Source: Euborellia annulipes
Taxonomy: Eukaryota > Arthropoda > Insecta > Dermaptera > Anisolabididae
Direction of reading: 5' to 3'
DNA length: 64,000 nucleotides
NCBI GenBank assembly: GCA_023213315.1
Contig: JAKCPI010004981.1
Coordinates: forward strand, 248,001-312,000
In this document: one piece after another, positions 11,430 through 22,065 of the stretch
Numbering within the stretch: position 1 is the first letter of the stretch
Layout of the letters: every line of letters begins with the position of its first letter
The notes under the pieces: generated by a model
What the model was told of the DNA's origin: nothing
What the model saw: the letters and a program-made list of their open reading frames with translations, nothing else
Database searches by the model: none
Position numbers and translations under genes: made by a program

Positions 11430-12287
11430 TGATCGCAGAAAACACAACTTTCTCTTACCTTTTGTTTCGTGCTTGTCCCACCAGATTTTTCTTGAAAAAT
11501 ATATTTTGTTACCATGGCAAATATTTATCCTATCTTTCCTTTGAAGTAGAAGCTTCAAAACATTTTGAGAGAAAAATATACATTTTAAAGAATATCTAAA
11601 AAAAATTATGAATTTTAATTAAAATCGTTAGAGTGAATTTTGAGAAAATAGAAAAAAAATCTAAAAGTCCCATCACTAAACTACTGTTACTATTTGGTAG
11701 GACTGGACGGTAATGGATTTTCATTACCGACCTCGATAATGAAAAAAAAAACCGGTTTTTCTCGAAAGTCGGTAAAAACCGCAGAGGCGTACCGAGGCAG
11801 TTGGAGGCGGAACATTTTTTCTTTTCACGGAACCAAAATTTTTTCCCGTTCGAAAAAATATTTTACCTTTTTTTTAGAGACGCCAATTTTTTGCCTGCCG
11901 CGGAACCAAAGTTTGCCGCCGCGGAACATTGTTTTTTCGCGGGACCAAAATTTTTCCCGTCCGAAAAAATATTTTACCTTTTTTTTAGAGACGCCAAGTT
12001 TTTGCCGCCGCGGAACATGTTTTTTTCGCGGAACCTAGGCTTTCCCGGTTTTTACCGTAAGTCGGTTTTTACCAACTTTCGAGAAAAACCGGTTTTTCCG
12101 AATTAGAGGTTCGTTACCGCGTTTTCGGTAAAAAATTTTACCGGTAAACCGGTTTACCGTCCAGCCCTACTATTTGGCTGATTTTATTTAAAAGCATATT
12201 TTCACACCTCAGTAGGGTACTTAACTTAAATATAAAATTTCAACCTCGTAGCTCTTTTATTAAGAGCACACCCCCAGACAGATCCAC
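11430..12287 (-). repeat. R1 element split by a hAT insertion
   Basis: The hairpin edge (ACACAACTTTCTCTTACC ... CACCAGATTTTTC) and the R1 body lie at 11430-11697 and continue at 12170-12287 after the hAT element. It is followed directly by the next R1 copy in the opposite orientation. Confidence 0.7.
11698..12169. mobile_element. hAT element (TAGGG group), TSD CTATTTGG
   Basis: The ends TAGGACTGGACGGTAA and TTTACCGTCCAGCCCTA are inverted, and CTATTTGG is duplicated exactly at 11690-11697 and 12170-12177. Subterminal regions are runs of ACCGGTTTTTC. Inside lies a fragment of another hAT (CAGAGGCGTACCGAGGCAG at about 11783), the family that is complete at 46840-48024. The reading frames here are repeat-derived and show no transposase. 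Confidence 0.85.
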
Positions 12288-12290
12288 TTT

Positions 12291-12967
12291 TTACTTTCTC
12301 TTACCTATATATGTATATATATAGAGAGGAAATATTGGATTCATGTCAAAAATACAATGTCGAGATTTTGATGGATATACACGTTTTGAGGTCCCCTGAA
12401 TCCAAAAAAGTGGTTTTCGCAACATGGTCTCGCTGTGTGTGTTCAATTTTAATCATGAAGGAATTGAGCTATGAGGTAGAAATTTTTTATTTAAATTAGG
12501 CACACTCCTGGAGCGTGAAAATAAGCTTTTAAACAAAATCAACCAAAAAGTACTAGTACTTTACTGATACAATTTTTTAGTTTTTTCGATTTTCTCAAAA
12601 TTCGTTCAAATGATTTTGATTAAAATTCAATTATTTTTTACATGCTCTTTAAGATACCGGTATATATTCTAATTTTGCTCTCAAAATTGTTTGAAGACCA
12701 ATTTACACTTGTACTTCATAAGAAAGATAGGAGACATGGTAACAAAATATAAATATTTTCCCATGTTTATAAATTTTACATCTTGAATTCTAATATATCG
12801 GCAGAAACGAAACATATGGCTACACAAAAAATCTGGTGTGACTGGTCGCACAGTACACAACTTTCTCTTACATTCAGTAATCGAAAGTTGTGTTCTATGT
12901 GAACAGTCACAGCAGATTCAAAACGTCTATTTTCATCAAAATCTCGAATTTTTGACATGAATCCAAT

Positions 12968-12998
<31 letters not shown>

Positions 12999-13019
12999 TT
13001 AGGTAGGAGAAAGTAAAAA
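12291..13019 (+). repeat. R1 element plus inverted terminal fragment
   Basis: ACTTTCTCTTACC begins at about 12291 and the body runs to the hairpin at 12824-12915. Immediately after, about 105 bp of the TATA edge is attached in reverse orientation and ends GGTAGGAGAAAGT at 13013, with a (TA)n run at about 12970-12999. It is therefore flanked by TATA edges on both sides, like a foldback element. Confidence 0.7.
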
Positions 13020-13402
13020 TATGTCACATAGTAGTTATTCTACACAAGGCGGAGATTGAAATCTCTAATAGGAATTTTTATACTTAATAAATATATAATA
13101 TCAACCATGTGTCAATGGAGGCCCCTTTTATTGAGTATGTGGTTGGCCACTAAGAGCTGACTGGCAATTCTTCCGCCTGCAATGACAGTGTCCTCTCCCT
13201 CGGTTATCAGGCTGTGCTACGGGTCAGCTTGCTCTTCTCGGTCGAATCAATAACTTCCATTACCAACAAGAGTCATTTATATTTCCAGTCTTTTTTTACT
13301 CCTTTCATCTGGTTGGGCCAAGTGCCGGTTTGTTCTTAATATTTTGTGTCTCGAATCACGGGAGTAATAAAACAAAGAAAGAAGAAGAAGAAGAAGAAGA
13401 TT
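13020..13402 (+). repeat. Probable retroelement 3' end with (GAA)n tail
   Basis: The GC-richer segment (GAGTATGTGGTTGGCCAC, ACGGGTCAGCTTGCTC) resembles 720-900 and 32860-33060 and ends in a GAAGAAGAA microsatellite at 13378-13401. Non-LTR retrotransposons often end in a simple repeat, which makes this a plausible 5'-truncated copy. No reverse transcriptase was seen. Confidence 0.35.
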
Positions 13403-14261
13403 AAATATTTAATATCAAAATGTTTAAATAATTGAGAGGAAAAAAAAAAGTTAAAATTTATAAAATTTAATACACAAGAATAAAATGTTAAAAAAAAAAA
13501 AAAATGAAATATGATTATTTTTTATTAAAGAATGTAAAAATGAGGGGTGGGGGGTTCCAATTTGAAATTCAAAAGTTGTCTCTCCGCCCCACCCTGAAGG
13601 GACCGAGGACCGGTTTAATTTTCACGTCATTGAAAAGCCTCCTTGGGAATATTAAACCTTTATTCTGGTCAATTTTTTTTATTGCATACATAATTTCCGA
13701 GTTATTGTCCTGTAACAGCTTATTTGACACACCCTGTACATATATAGTTCCAATCGGTATTTATTTTTTTGCAATTGTTTATTTGAAATTTTTAAAATTT
13801 GGATATTGATAAATAGTGTCTATATGATATATATTTATACATGCGATGGGTGGTGCTACCTGTGCAACAAGAGAAAACACCTACCTACTTCCATCGAGGA
13901 ATTTTTTTTTCTCAAACTGGAATTAAGGCAATTTATCTCAATAACAAAATAATTTTAAAGAAATTTAAAACGAATTATCTATTTAATTGGTTGGATAATT
14001 TATACTAACATTTTAATTTAATCTACAGTATTTCTCTTATATCTGAAATACCTTTTTGGAATATTAAGAGATTCACTATCTCGTTCGTGTGTTGTTGAAT
14101 GATAATCCATTTCAAAGCCGTCTCTATTTCTAATTCATCCTTTTACCCCATCTAGGGGTGGGCAACCTTTTTGAAATGAAAGGCCATATTCTATTTAGGA
14201 TATAATAGAAAGACCGCTCACATTTAATTTATAATATTCTCATCATAACTCATTTCAATTA
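13403..14261. other. Intron sequence, no gene
   Basis: The segment 13500-13700 is richer in GC and has a 101-codon frame without domain features; its text (CCGCCCCACCCTGAAGG, GGTTTAATTTTC) looks transposon-derived. A hAT-type start TAGGGGTGGGCAACC is at about 14153. Confidence 0.4.
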
Positions 14262-14513
14262 CTCAGTGGCTGTGGTTTTTGGGGCAAGGATACCGAAAGC
14301 GTTTCGGTCAATTTATTATGCTCCATCTTCAGTCCTTTAATCGCCTATATATTTTGCTCAGATATAAAAATATATATTCTTTCTGACTGTTTGGAAATTT
14401 TGCTGGTTTCGAATTTCCCTCTCTCGCTCCACTTTCTGTAACTCTAACCAATCAGCGCCTGATAGGCATATACACACAGGGACAGGAAGTTAGCCGCTAT
14501 AGTATGATAATGA
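14262..14513 (-). mobile_element. Helitron-like element, family 2
   Basis: The minus strand begins TCATTATCATACTATAGCGG at 14513, then TAACTTCCTGTCC and the CGCTGATTGG block shared with 11300 and 29620. The far end is not clear. It overlaps a hammerhead-like but imperfect text (CTGAAGATGGAGC ... ACCGAAACGC) on the minus strand at about 14295-14335. Confidence 0.5.
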
Positions 14514-14596
14514 TATTTAGGAGTAATGAATTTAAATTAAAGCCTAAACTTAATTATATACATATAAAATACTTTACAATTTATAAAACAATGCTA

Positions 14597-15104
14597 CCAG
14601 GTCATTCAATAAGTCCATAGGATAAGTAAGAAAAAAACAAAATTTTGTCAAAACTCGATTTTATTATTCAACGCCTTCGAGGGCGATACAACGAGTATAG
14701 CGATTTTCCAACTTTTCGATACTACTTTTATAGTACGATTTTCTCGTCAAAATAGGCATCAGTTTCAGCGATTATTTCATCATTGGACTTAAATTTCTTC
14801 CCAGCAAGCATTCTCTTGAGATCTGAAAACAGGAAAAAGCCATTGTTTGGTTTCCACTGTATTTTTTTTTCATCAAAAAGCAATGCTTTATTAAAACTCG
14901 AAATTCACTTTTTTCCATTTTTTTTTCCAATAACAAAAAGTTCCTTCACATAAAATTCTATAACTCACGAATCAATAGTTAGATTGCTGTCAAATTTATA
15001 CACGTATCGTTTGAACGTTAGTACTAAATAAAAATCATATGGAAAAAATTCTACAGTAGTAACGCCATCTATATGTCATCCTAAGGACTAATTGAATGAC
15101 CTGT
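14597..15104 (-). mobile_element. mariner element, internally deleted
   Basis: The ends CCAGGTCATTCAATAAGTCC and GGACTAATTGAATGACCTG are inverted and flanked by TA (14595-14596 and 15105-15106), the mariner target duplication. At about 508 bp it is far shorter than an intact mariner (about 1.3 kb) and keeps only the 3' end of the transposase gene. Confidence 0.85.
14664..14860 (-). pseudogene. mariner transposase C-terminal remnant
   Basis: The minus strand encodes FLFSDLKRMLAGKKFKSNDE then IIAETDAYF, a stop and frame break, and, in another frame, SIEKLENRYTRCIALEGVE followed by stops. This matches the known end of mariner transposases (LAGK-F-S..E, then ALE-RW..C). The DDD catalytic core is missing, so the protein is inactive. 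Confidence 0.8.
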
Positions 15105-16602
15105 TATATTATTGGACCAACTCTGGACAACATATACACCGATTAAAGGACTGAAGATAAAGCATAATAAATTGCACCGAAACGTTTTTGGCTAATTGGT
15201 AAAGCATTCAGAGTTTATTTCTTGCCTCCTTCTACCTCTACATTCATTTCAATTACACAAACACAAATTTTTACTTTCTCTTAACTATAATCGGACAGTA
15301 TATACTACTGTGCCCAAAAAATACTTGGAATGTTGTTATAAAAAGAAAAATCTTATTTATTCTCCCAAATCTATTTCGTCCCTTTCAAAGCATCCTCTCA
15401 ATCGACTCAAAACCATGTCCCAGAGACAAAAAATGACCTTACCATCGGTACTTGTCACCCCAGGTTTAAAAAAAAAACTAATTAATATATAAATATATAA
15501 TATTCAATAAGGCCACACACCCCTATACATACAGTATATTCAGAGCCGCGCGGAGACTTACCTACCAGGTCACCGAGTTATATATTAATACGCACTTAGG
15601 ATAAAAGTTTCATGAAAATTCTTTTTTATAATTAGAATTTTAAGGTTGGAGCTCAAAGGGCCTGGGAATATAACTCCCTGCCGCCCTGAGTATATAATTC
15701 ACCTCCTACATTTATTTCTAACCAAGTCTTGCTAATTGAATAGAGACCGTCTCAATAATGAAACCTGTTCCTTACATACATTCAAAGGAAATATTTCTTA
15801 GTTTCGCCTCGAGTAGTGACAATGCACAAAATTTATTTCCATTAAATAATGTTTTATTTAATATTGTCGTGATTCGGCCTTAAACCCCTTTAGTGATTGT
15901 GTTCAACTTATCAAGTTGAATGCATGTATCCGATGTCAGCCCCCAAATGGGTGTTTTCTTTTAAAAGCTATTGTGTTTGTTTTTGATGTATACATCCCGA
16001 GATTGTATTAAAAAAAAAAACAACAAGGAAAATTTATCAACGAAGCTTATGTACGGTCTTGTCGAAAAGCCGGCAAATAAATGATATGATTATTAATTTG
16101 TTTGTTATATATTATTCACTTCGTAAACTTTGAGTTTTTATTTACAAATTTCAACCTCCGGATGTATACATCAAAAATACATTGTCCTTTAAAAGAAAAC
16201 ATCCCATTCGTATCTATAAAAAGATTGGAATAAGTGTTTTTTTTTTGTTTTTTTTTTTTTAAACTACTTAGGATGTCAGTTAGTCATAAGCCCTTGCGCC
16301 AAAAGATCAAGTAGCTTCTAGAAACTCAATAGTGATCATTTCAAGTGATCCTTTCAGATGCATCATTCCACTTAAAACAGGCTTTGATAATTGTGTAGAG
16401 GTTCTTTAAAAGGAAAGCCAAAAAATTTACACTTCCGCACCACATAAATTGATAACATATTTTTTTTTTTTATTTTGGTCCTTAGCAAACTCTGATAATT
16501 TTGTAGAGGTCCTTCAAAAAGTGTTTAAATTTCGCATCTCAATTTATGAATCAACTGGAAATTACAAGTCAAGTGGACAAAAAAAATCTTAGTCAAATAA
16601 AT
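15105..16602. other. Intron sequence, no supported gene
   Basis: A 98-codon open frame (15196-15492) has no recognisable domain and starts inside repeat sequence; I do not call it a gene. An R1 edge fragment sits near 15276. Text at 15140-15180 (CTGAAGATAAAGC ... CCGAAACG) is an inverted relative of 14295-14335. The segment 15890-16210 has an inverted pair around ATCCCGAGATTG and TACATCAAAAATACA. Confidence 0.4.
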
Positions 16603-16665
16603 AATATTGGTAGAAAATAAAGGGAAGTGCAGCTAAGTTTTTTTCTTTTTTATTAATCTCAGCCT

Positions 16666-16709
16666 CACACTGACGTTTCGATCCCGGTAGGGATCATCTT
16701 CAGAACATA
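16666..16709 (-). ncRNA. Hammerhead-ribozyme-like motif
   Basis: The minus strand reads CUGAAGA (16703-16697), one spare U, a perfect 6-bp helix II (GAUCCC/GGGAUC, loop UACC), GAAA and the cleavage triplet GUC (16679-16672). Stem I abuts the core: UAUGUU with AGUGUG, six pairs including several G-U. The extra base before helix II is not in textbook hammerheads, and activity is unproven. Confidence 0.5.
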
Positions 16710-17165
16710 GTGGCTAGTGTGTGGGATTTTCTTGGATTCGATTTTCATGACAATATATTGTTACGTTCCCCCACCTCTTTACCCAAGTCTCCGCCACGAG
16801 GAGCGCTGCCCACTTCCTGGAGAAGGGGGTACGCGTCGCGCGAGGACCTTCACGCTTCATTCGTCATTCCATAATCAACGATCCACCAGTAGACTTAACT
16901 CTTCAATTACTGTACATCTTACTATTCATTATTTTTCATTAAAATTATTTATAATTCTTTTGTGAACCGTTTTCTTTTTTTGTTGTGATAAACACGTATT
17001 CCACATATTTTGTTTTATTCTTTTATGGAGTTTTTTTTATACCCTTGGCCAACTGAGAACTGAAGAAGAATCGAAGAGATTTCACCTATCGCTCGACACA
17101 ACGGGTGCAATTTCGCTAAAATATCGAATCCAAGAAAATCCCACACTCATATTATGACTAGCCAC

Positions 17166-17209
17166 TATACTCTGAAGATGATCCCTACCGGAATCGAAAC
17201 GTCAGCGTG
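17166..17209 (+). ncRNA. Hammerhead-ribozyme-like motif
   Basis: This is the opposed copy: CUGAAGA at 17172-17178, spare U, helix II GAUCCC/GGAAUC with one mismatch, then GAAACGUC at 17196-17203. Stem I UAUACU with AGCGUG keeps five of six pairs. The changes from 16666-16709 are in the pairing regions, not the core. Confidence 0.45.
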
Positions 17210-17332
17210 AGGCTGAGATTAATAAAAAAGAAAAAAAAACATAGCTGCACTTATCTTTATTTCCTACCAATATTATTCAAAACAGCTATACAATTTTTTA
17301 AATAAAATAAATAAAAAATATTTAACAAGGCT

Positions 17333-17530
17333 GTGTTTTTTGTTGGCGAGGCCAAACGCCGCATGGCCCCCGGGAATCGAACTCAGAATCTCCAGCCTTT
17401 CCGAGAGAGGTCGATGGTCCGGTGGCCTAGTACAATGGACAGCACACCGATGACCGGAAAGGCCTGAGATCCTGGGTTTGATTCCCGAGGGGCATGGGGC
17501 GTTTGACCTCTCCATCAACAAACACACTTT
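17333..17530. repeat. Palindromic tRNA-derived element
   Basis: The plus strand carries an A-box-like GGTGGCCTAGTACAATGGAC (from about 17420) and a B-box-like GGGTTTGATTCCC (about 17476). The left half (about 17347-17405) is the reverse complement of 17454-17512 and holds a second B box on the minus strand (TGAGTTCGATTCCC). The arms of about 56 bp have roughly ten mismatches. It looks like two SINE ends joined head to head. Confidence 0.7.
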
Positions 17531-18334
17531 TGTTAAATATATCTTTATTTTGAATTTATTACCTAAATATCTTGGGAAAATATTTAACTAAATAAGACAT
17601 TTTTCAAACTTTTATTTAAAAAATAAGGGAAAATAACTTTTTTTCAATAAGATTGTTGAATATTTAAGGCTTTGTAAGAGCTCTTCTTCGTTCTTCGAAT
17701 TAATCTCGCGGTGCTGGGTCGGCGGAAAAGCTCATTGATGGGAAATTAAAATATTAAATGACCGCCTATTTTATTTTTTACCTTATATATTAAACAATTT
17801 TTTGTAAAAATTTATTTTCTCTCTTGCTTTATGCTATTGTAAAGAGTGAAGGTAAATGATAAATTTTAAATTATTTTAAATGTGTCTATTGTTGTCTGAC
17901 TTATTGTCCTATATACAAAATTTCAAATCTCTAACTCGTCTTGAAGTTTTTAAAAAATTGACAAGAACTTGTTCAGGCCGACAGGCAACTCAAATTAAAT
18001 AAAAGCTTTAAAAAAAAAAGGCAGAGAAACAGAGGTAGATAGATAGCTGTCAAGAATAAGATGGAGCTATAAATTCAGATCGTATCGACCGAGAAATAAT
18101 GAACTTTTTATAAAATTGATCATATTCAATCAAAGAACTAGAGATCTCTCTATCTAGATTTATTACACCTACATTTGAATAATTGAATTCTAAAAACTTG
18201 AGTTTCTAAAATCCATTTATTATATAGGTAATATCTCGAATGAAATCAGAAGAATTTTTATTAGAACATACAAAAAAATTTGTTATTTTTTTTTATATTT
18301 TAACTAATTTTTTTTAAATCTTTTTTTGTTGCAG
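17531..18334. other. Intron upstream of Ig2 exon
   Basis: AT-rich, with no second exon visible. It ends in a good polypyrimidine tract and acceptor (TTTTTTTGTTGCAG) directly before the Ig2 exon. Confidence 0.6.
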
Positions 18335-18488
18335 TGATCCGGGATGAATTCCGGGCGGTTCCAAAAGATACCCGTGTCGCTCAGGGGGAAACCGCCCTTT
18401 TGGAGTGTTCTCCTCCAAGAGGACATCCAGAACCTGGCTTGTTTTGGAATAAAAATGGTCATCCGTTACATACACTCAACACCAAAAG
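18335..18488 (+). CDS. robo: Robo receptor exon: first half of Ig2
   Basis: Roundabout is a single-pass receptor that binds Slit and steers axons and migrating cells away from the midline. Known structures place Slit contact in Ig1-Ig2. This 154-bp exon encodes [20 protein letters not shown] then [13 protein letters not shown] and FWNKNG: the B-strand cysteine, the PPRGHPEP block that typifies Robo Ig2, and the core tryptophan. The acceptor TTGTTGCAG and donor AAAAG|GTAGGA give phase 1 in (two bases complete a codon) and phase 2 out. The previous exon, for Ig1, lies outside the window. Other Ig proteins are less likely because of PPRGHPEP. Confidence 0.93.
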
Positions 18489-18662
18489 GTAGGAAAATAA
18501 GATGAATTAGAGTTGAAAATTTATCCGGACCTCAATCATCACATATAATCAAATACAATTCATTAATTTAATTAAAATATTTTTTACCAAGCAAGTAGTG
18601 ATTTTGTGGTTTTCAAACAACGTTTTATACACTGTAAGCAGCTGGGATTCACTGGTCTCTAT

Positions 18663-19860
18663 TTTTACTTTCTCTTACCTATGTATATATGTAATATATA
18701 TATAGAGAGAAAGTATTGGTTTCATGTCAAAAATTCGATGTCGAGATTTTGATGGATCTTCACGTTTTGAGGTCCCCTGAATCCAAAAAATCTGGTGTGA
18801 CTGGCGCACAGCACACAACTTTCTCTTACCTTCGGTAATCGAAAGTTGTGTACTGTGCTTGTCACACCAGATTTTTTGTGTCGACATAGATTTAGTTCCC
18901 GGCAGTAAGGAATATTTGAATTCAGATGTAAAATTTATAAGTATGGGAAAATATTTATATTTTGTTACCATGGCAACCATTTCTCCTATCTATCCTATGA
19001 AACACAAGAGTAAAGTGTGCTTCAAACAATTTTGAGGGCAAAACGAGAATATACATTTGAAAGAGCATCTAAAAAATAATTGATTTTTGAATTTTAATCA
19101 AAATCGTTAGAGCGAATTTTGAGAAAATCGAAAAAAACTGAAAAAGTACATCAGTAAAGTACTAGTACTCTTTGGCCGATTTTGATTAAAAGCTTATTTT
19201 TCCGGTCCCGGGGGTGTTTAACTTAAATATAAAATTTCAACCTCCTAGCTCAATTCCTTCATGCTTAAAATTGAACACACACACACCCCACCCACACACA
19301 CACACACCCACCCACACACAGACAGACCATGTCGCAAAAACCACTTTTTTGGATTCAGGGGACCTCAAAACGTGAAGATCCATCAAAATCTCGACATCGA
19401 ATTTTTGACATGAATCCAATACTTTCTCTCTATATATATATTACATATATACATAGGTAAGAGAAAGTAAAAGTGGTTTTCGCGACATGGTCTGTCTGTG
19501 TGTGGTCTGTCTGTCTGTGTGTGTTCAATTTTAAGCATGAAGGAATTGAGCTAAGAGGCTGATATTTTATATTTAAGTTAAATACCCCCCGGGACCGACA
19601 AAATAAGCTTTTAATCAAAATCGGCCAAAAAGTACTAGTACTTTACTGATGTACTTTTTCAGTTTTTTTCGATTTTCTCAAAATTCGCTCTAACGATTTT
19701 GATTAAAATTCAAAAATCAATTATTTTTTAGATGCTCTTTCAAATGTATATTCTCGTTTTGCCCTCAAAATTGTTTGAAGCACACTTTACTCTTGTGCTT
19801 CATAGGAAAGATAGGAGAAATAAATGGTTGCCATGGTAACCGAATTTAAATCTTTTTCTT
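18663..19860. repeat. Two R1 elements in a giant palindrome
   Basis: From 18663 to 19469 an R1 unit is bounded by matching TATA edges of about 118 bp in inverted orientation (ACTTTCTCTTACC ... GGTAAGAGAAAGT), with the hairpin module at 18785-18877. A second R1 body then runs forward from 19470 to about 19850. The arms 18960-19349 and 19470-19845 are reverse complements over about 380 bp with few differences. A (CA)n run lies at 19271-19320. Confidence 0.8.
18785..18877. repeat. R1 hairpin module, clear example
   Basis: AAAAAATCTGGTGTGAC ... ACAACTTTCTCTTACC pairs with the downstream GAAAGTTGTGTACTGTGC ... GTCACACCAGATTTTTT around a TTCGG turn, giving arms of about 44 nt with a few mismatches. 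Related modules lie near 2353, 12824, 20264, 22839, 28093, 32032, 34325, 38364, 40791 and 48420. Confidence 0.8.
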
Positions 19861-19984
19861 TTTATTAGATTAAAAATCAATTATTATTTAAACGCCCATT
19901 TTTTTTTTTCGGAGAAAACATATCTCTCTCTCTCACAAAACTATCTTCTCTCTTTCTACGCGTTTTAAATTTTTCTACCTTATC

Positions 19985-20355
19985 TTCGCATTTGGCCAAT
20001 GTTAATTTCCTATAGGGATTTGTATGTTAATTTCGATTCAAAAGGGGGTCCCCTTTGGAACTTTTTACGCATTTAAAATTTTTTTTTCCAATCCTTATGA
20101 AATTTTGTATTTATTTACGAATCTATATTGTGTATAAAATATCCAAATATGAGATTAAAATTTTGAAAAATAACCATAGTTTATTTGAAGCAGTCAACAT
20201 TTAAAATGCAAGTTTGAAACTAAGGTGCTATGGGAAACTAAATATATCTCGACACAAAAAATCTGTTGTGACCAGCACAGTGCGCAACTTTCTCTTACCG
20301 AAGGGTAAGAGAAAGTTGTGTGCTGTGCGCCAGTCACACCAGATTTTTTACTTAA
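19985..20355 (+). repeat. R1 element, long-subfamily 3' part
   Basis: It contains GGCCAATGTTAATTTCC, CAAATATGAGATTAAAATTT and the hairpin edge GGTAAGAGAAAGTTGTGTGC ... CCAGTCACACCAGATTTTTT. It parallels 1400-1690 and 42800-43575. Confidence 0.65.
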
Positions 20356-20660
20356 GAACTGTGGCTGTTGGCTTAATGGTTACGCAGTCAGAAAAATAAA
20401 AATTTGCAGCCCAATTTTCTTTTATTCATTTAACATTCAGCATTTGGTACGGCCACAGCAAAACGTAAAGAACATTACTTACTTTTTACGTTTTGCTGTG
20501 AGCGGATCACATGCTGAATTTTGTCGCTATTTTTACAAATATCCACACATTTTGATTATTGCCAGCCGCTTCTGGAGATGGCCTAGACCTTGGGTTGAAA
20601 CGTCAGCCGTGAGGCTGAATAAATGAAAATTTGGCCGCAAACATCTTGTTATTTTTTTGT
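20356..20660 (+). mobile_element. Tailed element with degenerate hammerhead-like motif
   Basis: The left side has the tail words TGTGGCTGTTGGCTTAATGG, also seen in altered form at 43030 and 53890. The right side carries CUGGAGAUGGCC ... GGGUUGAAACGUCAGCCGUG at 20571-20615, the same plan as 43107-43151 but with CUGG in place of CUGA. The text AATTTTC-TTTATTCATTTAAC near 20415 pairs with AATAAATGAAAATTT near 20620. A smaller inverted repeat lies at 20456-20503. Confidence 0.5.
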
Positions 20661-20879
20661 GTTTTTTACTAAAGAAATACATTTTTATGGGAAAATATGT
20701 GATATCTATGATCACGAAAAAATCTTAAAAAGTGGTCATGAATAAAAAAAAGTTTAAGAACCCCTTGAGTCCTAAAAGTACGAGTATAAATTCTCTAAAG
20801 GCGGGTTGCTTCATTTCTAGTCAACTAACAAAATTATTCGATCAATAGCATATCATCGAACAAGCTCTTCTAGTTAAAA

Positions 20880-21580
20880 AAAATCTGGTGTAACTAATAG
20901 TTAACTTGACCACTTGCATTTCATAAGTCAAAAAGTAAAAAAAAAAGTCAATTGATTCAAAATTTCTATAGACTGTGTATTTTAAATGTTGACTGCTTGA
21001 AATAAACTATGGTTATTTTTCAAAATTTTAATCTCATATTTGGATATTTTATACTAGGAACCGACCGAATATTCGGTTTCGGCCAAAAAATTCTGGTTTT
21101 GGCCTTAGTTTCGGTTTCGGCCAAAAAGTAGCCGAAACCTGAGTCTGAAAAGATGGGATGAGACTGGCATACAAAAAAAAGGTCAAATGATTTGCACTTA
21201 AGGGAGAAAAAAAACTTAGTCTCCCTAAAAAAAAGGTAAAATGATTTTCACGGGAGGGGAAAAATATTTTTCGCAGGGAGGAAAAAATTTCAAAAAAAAA
21301 AAAAAAAAAAAGGTAAAATGATATGAATTTTTTATAGGAAATACAAGTTTCGGTTTCGGCCGAAACTAAGATTGAGGCCGAATATTTGGTTTCGGTTGAA
21401 AATCTTGTTTCGGTCGGACCCTATTTTATAAACAAGATAGAATCCTAAATAAATACATAGGAATTGAAAAATTTTTTTAAATGTGTAAAAAGTTCCATAG
21501 GGATTTAACATTGGCTCTATGGAAGGAAGATCCAGAAAATGAATTTGAAATACATCGGTAAAGCGTATTTCAAACAATTT
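20880..21580 (-). repeat. R1 element split by a hAT insertion
   Basis: The hairpin edge AAAAAATCTGGTGTAAC starts it and the long-subfamily body follows. The body is interrupted at 21054/21424 by a hAT element and resumes with AACAAGATAGAATCC. Confidence 0.6.
21055..21423. mobile_element. hAT element (TAGGG group)
   Basis: The ends TAGGAACCGACCGAA and TTTCGGTCGGACCCTA are inverted. TTTTATAC before and TTTTATAA after differ by one base of eight. Subterminal text is TTTCGGTTTCGGCC in inverted array. At 369 bp it has no coding capacity. Confidence 0.75.
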
Positions 21581-21934
21581 TCACGAAAAATTTTACTGAT
21601 AAACTTTTTAAATTTTTTTTTCACATATATATGTTGCTAATATTAGCTATCAATTTTTTAACAAAAACGTAAAAATTTCTATAAAAAAAAAATTAAACAT
21701 GCTTTTGTTTCTGATTTCATCCCTTTAAGCCTGATATCAAACTTTCTTATATAGTTAATTACGATCTGGGCTGTTATTTAATCATATGATTAGCTTAACT
21801 AGATGTTAATACTCGATAGTCATAGTCAACTAGTTTTATCCGAGCAATTGCTAGTTAATTAGAAGTGATACAACCAGCCCCAAGCATGTAAATGCATAAA
21901 GTTTTCGCTTTTAACAAAACATTTTCCATTTCAG
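21581..21934. other. Intron upstream of Ig2b exon
   Basis: AT-rich sequence without recognised repeats. It ends in the acceptor ATTTTCCATTTCAG. Confidence 0.55.
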
Positions 21935-22065
21935 GATTCGCGTAGTGGACTCAGGAAACCTTCTGATCAGCGACGTTAGGGATAGCGATGCAGGAAAATA
22001 CCAATGCATTGCATCAAATGTTGCTGGTACCAGAGAAAGTCCTCCGGCTACACTTATCGTCCATG
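21935..22065 (+). CDS. robo: Robo receptor exon: second half of Ig2
   Basis: This 131-bp exon joins the previous one in phase: AG plus G makes Arg, then [42 protein letters not shown]. It supplies the D-x-G-x-Y-x-C signature and the F-strand cysteine that closes Ig2, matching the family form SDAGKY-C. The acceptor is CCATTTCAG and the donor CATG|GTGAGT, phase 1 out. The intron before it is 3.4 kb and the one after it 22.7 kb. Confidence 0.93.

Larger units (their letters stand above)
16609..17277. mobile_element. Palindromic element with opposed hammerhead-like motifs
   Basis: Inverted arms of about 140 bp (16609-16743 and 17126-17277) share AATATTGGTAG, CTGCACTT, ATTAATCTCAGCCTCAC and the ribozyme-like core. 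The 380-bp centre includes CpG-rich text (16790-16860) without a recognisable protein. Similar tailed palindromes in this window suggest a Penelope-type origin; no reverse transcriptase or GIY-YIG coding is present. Confidence 0.7.

Noticed and set aside
11694..12106. Two overlapping frames of about 100 codons
   Set aside because: Both lie inside the hAT element at 11698-12169 and reflect its internal repeats (the aromatic-rich phrase recurs twice).
14295..14335. Hammerhead ribozyme on the minus strand (also 15140-15180, plus)
   Set aside because: CUGAAGA and GAAACG are present but helix II has only two pairs; kept only as a degenerate relative.
15196..15492. 98-codon open frame
   Set aside because: It has no domain features, starts in repeat sequence, and ends without a convincing donor; codon use looks random.
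1..18334. Search for the Robo Ig1 exon and signal peptide
   Set aside because: No splice-bounded frame with a C...W...Y-x-C pattern was found upstream of 18335; Ig1 must lie outside the window.
19237..19618. Several 60-100 codon frames in R1 copies
   Set aside because: The same text recurs as frames in many R1 copies with stops at different places; it is repeat-derived, with no sign of selection on the protein.
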